From Afipia carboxidovorans OM5 (lineage in GTDB: Bacteria > Pseudomonadota > Alphaproteobacteria > Rhizobiales > Xanthobacteraceae), in assembly GCF_000218565.1 (NCBI RefSeq), contig NC_015684.1, forward strand, positions 3,280,001-3,344,000: a DNA stretch of 64,000 nt, in the 5' to 3' direction. The notes beneath the pieces were generated by a model, which ran no database searches, had not been told where the DNA came from, and saw only the letters and a list, made by a program, of their open reading frames with translations. The translations under genes were made by a program, and so were the position numbers. The stretch's first letter is position 1. Each line of letters opens with the position of its first letter. Of the stretch, positions 18,043-27,100 are shown in pieces.

Positions 18043-19245
18043 TCAGCCCCCGATCGCCTCGGCGGGATCGACCTTGAGCGCCATGCGGATGGCGACGACG
18101 CTGGCGAACGCACAGATGACGATGACGCCTATGAGCCCGATCATCGTGTCGACGGAGAGAAGAAGAACGAATTTCGGGAAGAGAGGCGCCGCGAAGGTCG
18201 CCGTGATCTTGCCGACGACGAAGCCTATCAGTCCAAGCACGACCGCCTGCTGCAGGATCATGGCCGCGATGGTTCGATTGCGCGTGCCGATCAGCTTGAG
18301 CACCGCGATCTCGCGTATCTTGTCCATCGTGAGCGTGTAGATGATGAAGGCAACAATGGCGGCGCTGACAATGGCCAGGATGGCGAGGAACATGCCGATC
18401 TGCTTGGCGGACGTCGCGATGAGTTTCCCGATCAGAATCTCTTCCATCTGCGGTCGCGTATAAACGGTTAGCCGCTTCCACCTTGCTATGTCGGTTGCGA
18501 TCCGTTCCGAGTCGTAGCCGGGTTTGACCCGGACCAGAACCGCATTGACGTAAGGGTTGCTGTTTTGCAAGGCGATCACTGCATCCAGCAAGCCAGGCAC
18601 CCAGGGCCGGTTAAACTCCGGATTTTCGCTGGTGCGGCGACGCTGGCGGACTATGGAGTCGTTGTCCTTGAGGAATTGTGCTTCCTGCGCGTCCTTCAAC
18701 GGAATGAAGACCATCGGATCGCCACCCGACGACACCGTCCGCCGAGTGAGGCCCACAACCGTATAGTGGTTCCGTCGGATAACGATCGTGTCCCCCAGGG
18801 AAAACCCCGTAGCGACGTCGGCTACCGCCTCGTAGTGGCTGCGCGTGATCTGCCGCCCCGCGACAAGAAACGGCGGCCGGCCGGGTGTCGCCATGTCTCC
18901 CGGCGCGGTGCCCACCACCATGGCACGCACGTCCGAGTTTCCTTTTCGAACCTGCATTGTCAGATAGGTGACGTTAGCGACCCGCTCGACGCCGGGGATC
19001 GCGAGGATCACGCGATAGATGTCATCATTGATACTTGAGGATTCCGCGTATGGGCCGAGTGTGTTTTGCTGGACGACCCACATATCGGCGCCGCTGTTGT
19101 CGAGCAGCACCTTGCCGTCATCGACCATCCCTCGATAGACGCCAGCCATGGTGAAGGTCACACCGATGAGCAGACCAAGCCCGACCCCTGTGAAGACGAA
19201 CTTGCCCCATGAATGCAGAATATCGCGTCCAGCGAGGCTGATCAT
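18043..19245 (-). CDS. FtsX-type permease of exporter (DevC-like)
   Basis: A 400-residue permease with the DevC/MacB layout: one N-terminal helix (about 15-38), a large periplasmic domain (about 40-270) and three C-terminal helices, ending in a cytoplasmic PAEAI motif (DPAEAIGG). The IREIAVLKLIGTRNRTI stretch between helices 2 and 3 is the coupling region typical of FtsX permeases. It overlaps the fusion protein gene by four bases. It carries out mechanotransmission between ATPase and adaptor. Confidence 0.9.
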   Translation of the reverse strand: MISLAGRDILHSWGKFVFTGVGLGLLIGVTFTMAGVYRGMVDDGKVLLDNSGADMWVVQQNTLGPYAESSSINDDIYRVILAIPGVERVANVTYLTMQVRKGNSDVRAMVVGTAPGDMATPGRPPFLVAGRQITRSHYEAVADVATGFSLGDTIVIRRNHYTVVGLTRRTVSSGGDPMVFIPLKDAQEAQFLKDNDSIVRQRRRTSENPEFNRPWVPGLLDAVIALQNSNPYVNAVLVRVKPGYDSERIATDIARWKRLTVYTRPQMEEILIGKLIATSAKQIGMFLAILAIVSAAIVAFIIYTLTMDKIREIAVLKLIGTRNRTIAAMILQQAVVLGLIGFVVGKITATFAAPLFPKFVLLLSVDTMIGLIGVIVICAFASVVAIRMALKVDPAEAIGG

Positions 19246-20435
19246 TTGAGTAGCTCCACAGGATTACCGGCTACACGAATGCGGCTCGCACTGGCCAATC
19301 TGGATGCGCTGTAAACAACAATCCGATCGCCTACCGTCAGGCCTTTTTTAATCTGCACGACCCCTTCAAGGTCGGCAGCGCCGAGTTGGACGATCGTAAA
19401 GCGGGTCTTTCCGTCCTCGATTTTCCAGACACCCAGTTTGCCGCCGACATTCTGGATCGCAGCGTTCGGGATCACAGGTGAGGTAGGAAGTTCTGGAAGA
19501 GCAACGGTCACTTCGGCCAATTCACCGATCGAGGGCAGCGGTTCTGGAAGCGTGTCGAACTCCACCTTGGCCAGATTTTCTTCCGTCACCGCGTCAGCGA
19601 GGACTTCCACGCGCACCACCCGTCCCGGCACGCCTTTGCCAGCACGTGAACGCAATGCAATCGAGGCGGGCAGGTTCTGCTGGAGGCCAGTTGCCGCAAT
19701 CTGATCGAACCGGGAATTGATCCAGAGATTTTTCGGATCGATCATTTCTATGACCGCCTGGCCAGCAACTATGGTCGTTCCTGGTTCGGCTTTGCGTGCT
19801 GCGATTACCCCATCGACCGGCGCACTCAGGATGAGATTCTCTCGCTGCTTGATCAGGCCCTCGCGGTCGGCGCGATTGCGTTGCAGGTCCTGTTGCGCCG
19901 CAAGGAGATTCGACCGCGCGGCCGAGAGAGCAGCATCAGCCACCTGGCTGTCCTGCCGCTTGGTCTCCACCGCGACTTCGCTGACGGCGCGGGTCTTCCA
20001 AAGTTCTTCATAACGTTTCGCCTGGGCAAGCGCGAAATCCTTGCGTGCCAGCGTATCCTCGACCTGTGCTTCTGCGGTCTTTATAGATGCTTCTGTTCGA
20101 CCGATCGCCGCATCGAGCGCTGCGATGCGAGCATCCAGATCCACCGGGTCCATTTCCGCCAGAATCTGACCGGCGCGCACCCTCTCACCCACATCAACAT
20201 TTATCTTGGCGACGCGGCCCGCGATGGTGGGGCCAATCTTGTAAGAGAAGTGAGCTTCAACCGTGCCAATACCGAAGAGTGCGGGCGAGATCGAGCGGGC
20301 CTCGACGACGGCGGTCGTGACAGCCACCGGCGCCAGCGGTCCGGAGCGCAATATCACGTAGCCGAACAAGGCGGCAGTCACGATTCCAACGCCGATGAGC
20401 ATCAACGTGCGACGCTGCAATGAAGGCAGTTTCAC
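19242..20435 (-). CDS. HlyD-type membrane fusion protein (DevB-like)
   Basis: A 397-residue adaptor: N-terminal anchor (about 11-30), lipoyl half-motif GRVAKINVDVGERVRAGQIL, long coiled coil (about 95-195), second lipoyl motif SAPVDGVIAARKAEPGT, beta-barrel and membrane-proximal domains. A GTG at 20435 is the best start because GGAGG lies seven bases before it; a longer in-frame extension upstream is not coding-like. It connects the DevC-like permease to an outer-membrane channel encoded elsewhere. Confidence 0.88.
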   Translation of the reverse strand: MKLPSLQRRTLMLIGVGIVTAALFGYVILRSGPLAPVAVTTAVVEARSISPALFGIGTVEAHFSYKIGPTIAGRVAKINVDVGERVRAGQILAEMDPVDLDARIAALDAAIGRTEASIKTAEAQVEDTLARKDFALAQAKRYEELWKTRAVSEVAVETKRQDSQVADAALSAARSNLLAAQQDLQRNRADREGLIKQRENLILSAPVDGVIAARKAEPGTTIVAGQAVIEMIDPKNLWINSRFDQIAATGLQQNLPASIALRSRAGKGVPGRVVRVEVLADAVTEENLAKVEFDTLPEPLPSIGELAEVTVALPELPTSPVIPNAAIQNVGGKLGVWKIEDGKTRFTIVQLGAADLEGVVQIKKGLTVGDRIVVYSASRLASASRIRVAGNPVELLK

Positions 20436-20553
20436 GGGCTTGCCTCCACACCACCACGAATATCGGGAAGGCTTGCGGTAAGAACAACATCCGCCATGAA
20501 TATGGCTTCGACGGATCGAGTTGGGGATGTGATGATCGAGGAATACCAATAGT

Positions 20554-21150
20554 TCATCTCGCCGCCTCAACCGCGCGTCGATACAACGCGAACGCTCCTG
20601 GCGCGCTGGCGCGGAAGCGTTTGACGTTACCGACGATGAGGGACTGCATGACAAGGCCCTGGATCGTGCCGATAAACAGTGTGGCGGCGACCGTCTCTTC
20701 CAGAGTGGGTGCCAGTTCGCCACGCTCCTTGCCCTCAGCAATGAGCCGTCCAAGACGCTCGCCGTAACGCTGGATCAAGGTCGGTGCCATACGCCTGGCC
20801 ACGGTCTGCTCGGCGCGCTGTAATTCTCCGAACAGCATCCGAGGTACGCCTGGGTGCTCCGAGATGAACTCGATATGCGCCGTGAACGCAGCCTCCAGTG
20901 CGCCAAGCGAGGAAGTCGCCTTATTGATCCGTGCAAGCAGGCGTTCAGAGAGCCTCTCCATCACGGCTTGGAGAATGGCGTCCTTGGATGGGAAGTGCCT
21001 GAATAAAGCCCCCTGGGTCACTCCCATCCGCTTGGCGATCGCCCCGGTGGTGATGTCTGCGGGGTTTTGCTCGGCAGCGAGGTCGATGACGGTTTCGACC
21101 GTCACCTCACATCGCTCTTCCGCGGAAAGGTAGGCTGGTCGAGAGATCAT
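20554..21150 (-). CDS. TetR/AcrR regulator, paralog of the one at 9153
   Basis: A 198-residue TetR with HTH segment ITTGAIAKRMGVTQGALFRHFPSKDAIL, and blocks identical or nearly so to the other TetR of the window (HPGVPRMLFGELQR, FIGTIQGLVMQSL). GGAG stands seven bases before the ATG. It lies 118 bases upstream of the DevB-like gene on the same strand and a near-palindrome stands just in front of it (21166-21185). It most likely represses its own exporter operon; cross-talk with the first exporter is plausible. Confidence 0.92.
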   Translation of the reverse strand: MISRPAYLSAEERCEVTVETVIDLAAEQNPADITTGAIAKRMGVTQGALFRHFPSKDAILQAVMERLSERLLARINKATSSLGALEAAFTAHIEFISEHPGVPRMLFGELQRAEQTVARRMAPTLIQRYGERLGRLIAEGKERGELAPTLEETVAATLFIGTIQGLVMQSLIVGNVKRFRASAPGAFALYRRAVEAAR

Positions 21151-21165
21151 GTAGTGACTCCAGAA

Positions 21166-21185
21166 GATAGTAATTAGTCACTATC
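21166..21185. promoter_or_regulatory. Candidate TetR operator
   Basis: GATAGTAATTAGTCACTATC has perfect 6-base inverted ends (GATAGT/ACTATC) and lies 16 bases before the start of the second TetR gene. The left arm plus AAT matches the reverse complement of the site before phaC. Confidence 0.55.
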
Positions 21186-21455
21186 TATCATCAGAGCGAA
21201 TCTCCCGCAAGGGGGGTAAGGGTTCTTGTACCTTCGTCGGATGCCAGCCCATCTCGACAAGGGTCGCCCCGCACGTTGATGGCCGTGGCTGGAATATCGG
21301 CCGTAGTCGGAGCTCTATGGAACGTCATTTGCCGAGAGAGAGTCTGACTTCGAAGTTGCCCTGCCGTCCTGAGCTGCGACAAAGAGAGGTGAGCTTTGAT
21401 TTTCCATTTTAATTTCTTGTTTGATATGATCGCTCGGCAGCTCGCCTGCATACAC

Positions 21456-21962
21456 CTACCGCCCCAGCACGGACTTGATCGTATGGCCGCCGCCATAGAT
21501 CGCGAGCCAGAGTCCGGCGAAGCCGAGCAGATGCTCCCACGGGATCGGCGCAATCGACGCGCTCATGGTGGCGTTAACGGTCGGCAGAATCACACCGTTC
21601 CATGACCACAGGAACAGCAGCATCCACGACATCGCTGGGCGCCAACCCCAGGAGAAGACGCTACCGCGCTCGTCCTCGCGCTCCAGCATGCGGTTGCGCT
21701 GCGCGGTCGCCATCGTGAGATAAGCAAGCCATTCGGCGCTGCGCTCGTGCTCGACCGCCTGGATCTTCGCAGCCGCGTTGGCATCGGCTTCAATCGCAGC
21801 CTTCACCGATTCCGGTGTCGGCTGTGCACCGAAGGCTCGGGCGAGTGCCTCGATGACCTGTGCCGAGGCCTCGCCAGCGGTACCACCGATATTGGTGCGC
21901 AGAATCGAGCCGAGGATCGGTGCCCCAAGACTGACAAGGAGCGGGGCGAGGATGCTAAGCAT
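21456..21962 (-). CDS. Holin of the three-TM family
   Basis: A 168-residue protein that starts with a hydrophobic segment (MLSILAPLLVSLGAPILGSI) and has two more near the C-terminus, including the WRPAMSWMLLFLWSWNGVI motif typical of 3TM holins. Holins open the inner membrane at the end of the lytic cycle so that endolysin reaches the wall. AGGAGG stands eight bases before the ATG at 21962. It overlaps the endolysin gene by a few bases and is the last gene of the prophage. Confidence 0.8.
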   Translation of the reverse strand: MLSILAPLLVSLGAPILGSILRTNIGGTAGEASAQVIEALARAFGAQPTPESVKAAIEADANAAAKIQAVEHERSAEWLAYLTMATAQRNRMLEREDERGSVFSWGWRPAMSWMLLFLWSWNGVILPTVNATMSASIAPIPWEHLLGFAGLWLAIYGGGHTIKSVLGR

Positions 21963-22689
21963 AGGTAGCCTCCTGCGCGTAGGCAGTGGCACGCCGGGCG
22001 TTGATCACGGCGCGGATGATGAGGATGGTAAACATCGCGAAGGTAAAAATGACTATTCCAGCGACAAGCCAATTGCCAAGCTGCGCGCTCTGATCGATGG
22101 CGATCGCGCCACTGCCGCCAGCGCCGGTCGCGCCGCCAGCCTGCTTGCGCACGAGAGAGCGGGCCTTATCAGCCTCGCCATCCAACTGCTTCCTGACGAC
22201 GGCGCGATTGTCATTTGCAGCCGCAAGCGCCCAGGCGACGCCTTTGGCCTCAACGTCGGCGACGCGGCGGGCCCAGCCGCGACCGAACGTCGTCCAAATT
22301 TTGAGCGACTGCATAAAGCCAAGCCGTCTGGCGCAGATGCGCTTGACTGTCTCGTGGTCCGCCTCGCCGACCGAGGCGAGCAACCATTGACGCCCACGCG
22401 AAACGCCGGAGTTCACAGAGGCATCGTATGTCGCGAGATCGACGCCGACGGCAAGCGTCGGCCCTCCACACGGCAGCCAGTATTCGTCAAAATAAATTTG
22501 CTCGGCCTCGGCCATATCGATTGCACGGACCGGACGGACTGGTCGCCGCTGCTTGGTGAGCCAGGCATGATAGACCGCCTCGGTGATGCCATACATCGTT
22601 TTGCCGCCGGGATCGGCGGGATGATCAGACCACCCACCCTCCCACTTTTTGGTGACGTCATGACAGCGCCGGAACTTGTCGGTGCTCAT
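21955..22689 (-). CDS. Endolysin, glycosyl hydrolase family 108, with membrane tail
   Basis: A 244-residue protein. The N-terminal domain contains KKWEGGWSDHPADPGGKT with the probable catalytic Glu17, the signature of the GH108 lysozyme-like family that cuts peptidoglycan. The C-terminal part (about residues 195-235) ends with a hydrophobic helix, LVAGIVIFTFAMFTILII, so the enzyme may be held in the membrane. AAGGAG stands before the ATG at 22689; an earlier in-frame ATG at 22716 overlaps a terminator and is unlikely. Confidence 0.85.
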   Translation of the reverse strand: MSTDKFRRCHDVTKKWEGGWSDHPADPGGKTMYGITEAVYHAWLTKQRRPVRPVRAIDMAEAEQIYFDEYWLPCGGPTLAVGVDLATYDASVNSGVSRGRQWLLASVGEADHETVKRICARRLGFMQSLKIWTTFGRGWARRVADVEAKGVAWALAAANDNRAVVRKQLDGEADKARSLVRKQAGGATGAGGSGAIAIDQSAQLGNWLVAGIVIFTFAMFTILIIRAVINARRATAYAQEATYA

Positions 22690-22716
22690 CGACGGATCTC
22701 CTTTGATATTAGACAT

Positions 22717-22738
22717 AAAAAAAACCGCCTTGCGGCGG
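22717..22738 (-). terminator. Intrinsic terminator before the lysis genes
   Basis: On the minus strand CCGCC-GCAA-GGCGG forms a short GC-rich hairpin followed by eight T. It stands between the DUF6127 gene (stop at 22780) and the endolysin start at 22689, so late transcripts may partly end here. Confidence 0.75.
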
Positions 22739-22779
22739 GTTGCAAATTGATGGTTTGGCTGCTCGTGATGCGCGGCTAA

Positions 22780-23070
22780 TCAGGGGCCGTCGCCAAACAG
22801 CCTCAACTTGATGGCGATACCTGCGAGCAGTGCAAGCATGATCGCTGTGGTGATCATGCGCACAGCGGTCTGGACGGCGGTGCGGCGGATGAAGCGAATG
22901 CTGTCGAGTAGAGTTCGCAGATCGTGGATATCGAGAGCGGCATCCTCGCCGTCGAGGCCGACATCGGCCAGCGCTCGTTTTGCGCCTTTCTCGGCCGCGC
23001 GCGTCAGGATCGCCTCAAACTCGGCGTCGGGCATACGTACAAAGCCCGGATCGGAATGTGACGGTGTCAT
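22780..23070 (-). CDS. Small phage membrane protein, DUF6127-like
   Basis: A 96-residue protein with one C-terminal membrane helix (about residues 66-88) after an acidic/basic soluble part; it matches phage proteins of the DUF6127 type in length and in the FEAILTRAAEKGAKRAL segment. The ATG at 23070 has GGGAG nine bases upstream; a TTG at 23091 that overlaps the fibre gene stop is an alternative. Its place between fibre and lysozyme suggests a lysis accessory role. Confidence 0.65.
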   Translation of the reverse strand: MTPSHSDPGFVRMPDAEFEAILTRAAEKGAKRALADVGLDGEDAALDIHDLRTLLDSIRFIRRTAVQTAVRMITTAIMLALLAGIAIKLRLFGDGP

Positions 23071-23087
23071 CGTGTCATACTCCCGGC

Positions 23088-24158
23088 TCAACCGATTTTG
23101 ACGCCCCAGAACGACGTGTGGCTCGCCGCAAAATATCCATCGGCATCCCGGAATGTGCCCTGGAGCTCGACTGTGTCGTCTGCATCGAGCACCACCATGG
23201 TCTGCAGCCAGAGTGCCGTTGCTTCGGAAACATGGGCGCCGGAGATTTCGCCGAACGAGCCGCGGATTTCGGTGGTACCGTTCAACAGCAGCCGGCCGCG
23301 CATACGCGCTGTGGTACTGGAATTGACCTTGTAGAGTAGCGTCGCGCCAAAGAGATATGTGCCGGCAACGGGGGCAACGAAGCGATTATTGGCAGTGTCA
23401 AACGACCCCTGGTCGTTATAGTCGGTGTTGTTGATAGCGATTTTGGTCCAGCTATCAGCAGCGACGTAGTTGTCATAGTTGGTGTAACCCTTGAAGCGCG
23501 ACAGCCGGGGCTGATCGACGATACCGGTCGTATTGTCGACACTTAAGGCGTCGAAGAAACTCGAACCGTCAGCCGAGACCGCAAGCCGGAATCTGTCGGT
23601 ACCGAATAGGCCAACCAGCGCCTTGGTGACATAACCGGTCTGGAAGACGTAGCCGAGATCGTTGCCTGCAGCCTCCTTGTTCATTGTGTAAAATAGATCG
23701 CCTGTGCCGCCCTCGGCCGCCGACCTTGCCGTCCAGAGCGTAGCGTTGAGTTTGGCCGAGAACGGGTTCGCCATATCCGCTGTGGTGCCGATACCGAGCC
23801 GCGCCAGATTCTGCAGCGCCGACGGCGTGGTTCCAATCCAGCCGGAGCCATCGTAGACGAGCAGCGCCCCCTCGTCCTCAACCCATACCCGCCAGCCCGT
23901 GCGCGGCGGCAGCTGCAGCCAAGCACCATCGGTGTAAAGTGCGACGCGACCATCCCAGCCCGTCCACGCGCCGGTTGCGCCAGATGCGACGATATAGCGA
24001 TCGCCATCGGTGGGGCTGGCCGGCGGCACGGTCATGCCGCGACCCCTGACCGAGAGCTGGACGATGCCGTCGAGAAGCTGCAGCGCTTCATTGACGGTGA
24101 CGTGCTTTTGCGCCTGATCGGCCGCGAGCTGCGGCAGACCGAGATTGGTCGTCGACAT
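23088..24158 (-). CDS. Tail fibre/appendage protein with DUF2793 and C1q-like domains
   Basis: A 356-residue protein. Residues 1-about 125 match DUF2793 (LPQLAADQAQKHVTVNEAL start), a domain of phage and GTA tail proteins. The last 130 residues look like a C1q/TNF-like jelly roll (VAPVAGTYLFGATLLYKV), a fold used to bind receptors. The ATG at 24158 follows GGGAGCTACC. It lies just after the large tail-tip protein and probably contacts the host surface. Confidence 0.75.
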   Translation of the reverse strand: MSTTNLGLPQLAADQAQKHVTVNEALQLLDGIVQLSVRGRGMTVPPASPTDGDRYIVASGATGAWTGWDGRVALYTDGAWLQLPPRTGWRVWVEDEGALLVYDGSGWIGTTPSALQNLARLGIGTTADMANPFSAKLNATLWTARSAAEGGTGDLFYTMNKEAAGNDLGYVFQTGYVTKALVGLFGTDRFRLAVSADGSSFFDALSVDNTTGIVDQPRLSRFKGYTNYDNYVAADSWTKIAINNTDYNDQGSFDTANNRFVAPVAGTYLFGATLLYKVNSSTTARMRGRLLLNGTTEIRGSFGEISGAHVSEATALWLQTMVVLDADDTVELQGTFRDADGYFAASHTSFWGVKIG

Positions 24159-24186
24159 GGTAGCTCCCGTCATTGGGGTGGGAAGG

Positions 24187-27100
24187 TCAGAACGTGCTGG
24201 TGATCTCGGTGCTGGCGCCCGGGCCGAGCACCCGTGAGACCTGCGCAACGCGCCATGCCAGCGAGGCTGGTAGCACACCAAAGTCGGTCATCTGCTGAAC
24301 TGCGGTGTAGAGCGCGCTTGGGCCGGCCACGCGAAGAGGGCGCACGACATTTGCGCCATCGAGGATCTGTACATTATATTCCTCGGTCTCCTCGCCGAGC
24401 GGTACCTCGTTTAGCCAGGAATCGCCGCCGATACGTGTACGGCGTATCCACGACAGCTGAATGTCTCCCGAAGCCCGCTCACGGGTGGCCCTTGGATGCG
24501 CCGGCGCGAACGGCCTTAAGCCCTTGCCGCTATCGGTGAAGACGATCTCGCCGGAGAGGTCGCCGCTCGGCCCCTGCGGAACCGGCGCGGTTCGCCAAGT
24601 AATCTCGATTCCGATGCGCGAGACCGAGACGTTTGGGCGCGGCTGGCGTGCCGGATCGAGCAGGATGAACCGGCTCCCGGCCGGGTGGGCCGCGATCTCA
24701 TGTTCAGTGCCGCGTTGGCCGCGCAACAGCCGGCTCAGCCGATAGCGGCCCTCGGCGATCAGCTCGGCACTGGCAAACTGGATCACCTCGTCGTCGATCA
24801 GAGCGGCGTTGCCGCCGGCCAGCACCCGCTCGTCGGCGAGGCTCTGCAGCGCCCCATAATCGAGCTGTACCTCGACCGCGTTGGCGCGATCCCAGCGCCA
24901 AGCCGGCCCGGGTGCCAGTTCTGTCACCGTCGTGCCGATGATGGATGGCAGGCTCGCCGCGGCCGCAACCGTGTAATCCAGCGCATCGGCGGTCGGCTGG
25001 AACAGCGTCGCGCCGCGGAAGCGGCCGATACCGACCGGGCAGGCTGCAACATAGAAGCTCGATGCCGAGGCGTCGTGGTTGTCGATCATGATCGGCATGT
25101 CGAGGAGTTCGACGCGGACCGGCGCGACCGGTTCGGGTGCTGAGGGCGGCAGCACGCCGCTGCCGGTTGGCGCGGTATAGAACTCCGGGACACCGCCATC
25201 AGTCGCCACACCACGCAGCAACACCAGCCCAGGCTTACCGTAGGTGACAGCCGTGAGGCGGATGCGACGCCAGACGCCGTCGATCGGCACCGCCACGATG
25301 TCGGTCGGATCGCATCTGATGGCGCGCGTCGGCAGCCGCAGGTCGACCGCCTCGCGACCCTGCCACATCTCGCGCAGCGCGCGCTGGCCGATCTCTTGCG
25401 CCTGCTCGACGGTGAGCACGACGGGCAAGCTCAGCGTATTGACGCTCTCCGACTGGCCGACCTGCTTGCGCACCGTGACCGTCGAGGACTGGTAGTCGCG
25501 GCCCTCGTCGAGATGGACGATATCGACCGCGATCGGCAGTTCGGTGTCTTGGGTGCGCTCGACCTTGACGCGAGAGCGATCGCTGTCGTTCTCGCTGGCA
25601 CCGAGATCGTTCGGGTCGATAGTAATCGGAGAACCTGCTCCACGCTTGACGAACACCAGCACGCCATCGCGCTCGACCGCGTCGAAGAAATACGCTGTCT
25701 GCAGCACTGCAATCATGTCGCGCACTGGCTTGCGCTCGGTCACGACATAGCCGACGACCTCGTCGTCAAGCGCGGTGACATCGAACTCGCTCGCGGCGAG
25801 ACCGGCCCGCAGGCAGAGGTCCCGGACGATCCCGGCAAGCTGCATGTTGCCTATCTTCCCTTCAATCCAGTGGCCGAGCCGGAAGTTCTCGCCGTCCGAC
25901 CACACCTTGGTGAGTGTTGGGAAGAACGGATAAGGCCGCGCATCCCAGCACCAGACGAAGCGTCGGCCGACCATCGGCCCGTCATAGAGTGGTGAGGCCG
26001 GGTTGTTAGCCGGATCGCTCCAGAACTGTTCCGTAGCTTCGATCGCCACCCGCTGAACGACGCGGTCGACCGCACGGTTGGAGTAATAGGGCGCAAAACT
26101 CTCGATCGACTTCGGGTCGATGAAGACGTTGGGCTGATTGGTGGCACAGTTCACCGTCGGAAAGCCGTATTCAGTGAACCAGATCGGCTTGCCGCGCGGT
26201 ACCCAGGCCGTGGCAGGTCCGGTCGGCACGCCGCCGACGCGCGGGACGTGATCGTTCTCCCACCACCAGCGGATGTTCTTTATCGCCCAGAACGGATCGT
26301 TGATCGGCATGCGCCGCTGATCGAGGCCGCGACGTCCGAGATCGCGGTCATCTTGCGTCGCATAGTAGTAGTCGATCAGTTCGCCCGATGCCCACCCGGC
26401 TGCGATCGCTGCCTTGTCATAGACGGCGCGCGGCCGGTCGGTGAGCGGAAAATAGGCATCGATCCCAACCACATCGATATTGGGGTCGGCCCATAGCGCA
26501 TCGAGCGGGAAATCGACATTAGCGCCACCGCGGTCGTGATAGCGATATTCTGACCAGTCCGCCGCATAGGTGACGATGCAACGCGGCCCGAGCCGGATCT
26601 TTGCCTCCGATGCAATCTGCCGCCAGAATGGTACCGCCGGATAGCCGCCGGCGCCGCCCCGGATGCGGTTGAGCGCAACCAGCTCGGAGCCGATGACGAA
26701 GCTATCGACCCCGCCGGCCTGCTCGGCCAGCGCCATGCAGTGGCGGATGAAGCGCAGATACCCGTCGTTGCGCTCGAAAAAGCCCGGCACATCGGCCGCG
26801 GCGCCAGCAATACGGCCGCGCCAGGGAAAGGGCGATGCGGCCGGCGGCGGAATATCCATCATCAGAAATGGATAGAGCATCACCTTGTAGCCAAGGCTAT
26901 GCAGATGCCGAATCGCCCGGACGATCGATCCGTCACTGACCGTTCCGCCGTAGGATAATCCGGTCGTGCCGTCCGGCCTGGTGTAGGAGGAAACGAGCGG
27001 CCACCCGCCCGGCCAGCCGATGACCGGCCGGCCGCTTCCCATCACCGACCACGAATATGGCGCGGTGTCGGGCAGTCGGTCGGGGGTGATAGCGTATTCG

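Noticed and set aside
21195..21240. Possible tRNA or tRNA fragment at the left border
   Set aside because: No cloverleaf arms or T-loop sequence could be found.
21283..21292. CCGTGGCTGG shared with 61466-61475 as attachment core
   Set aside because: A 10-base GC-rich match between two 300-base regions is not far from chance and no integrase gene is present.
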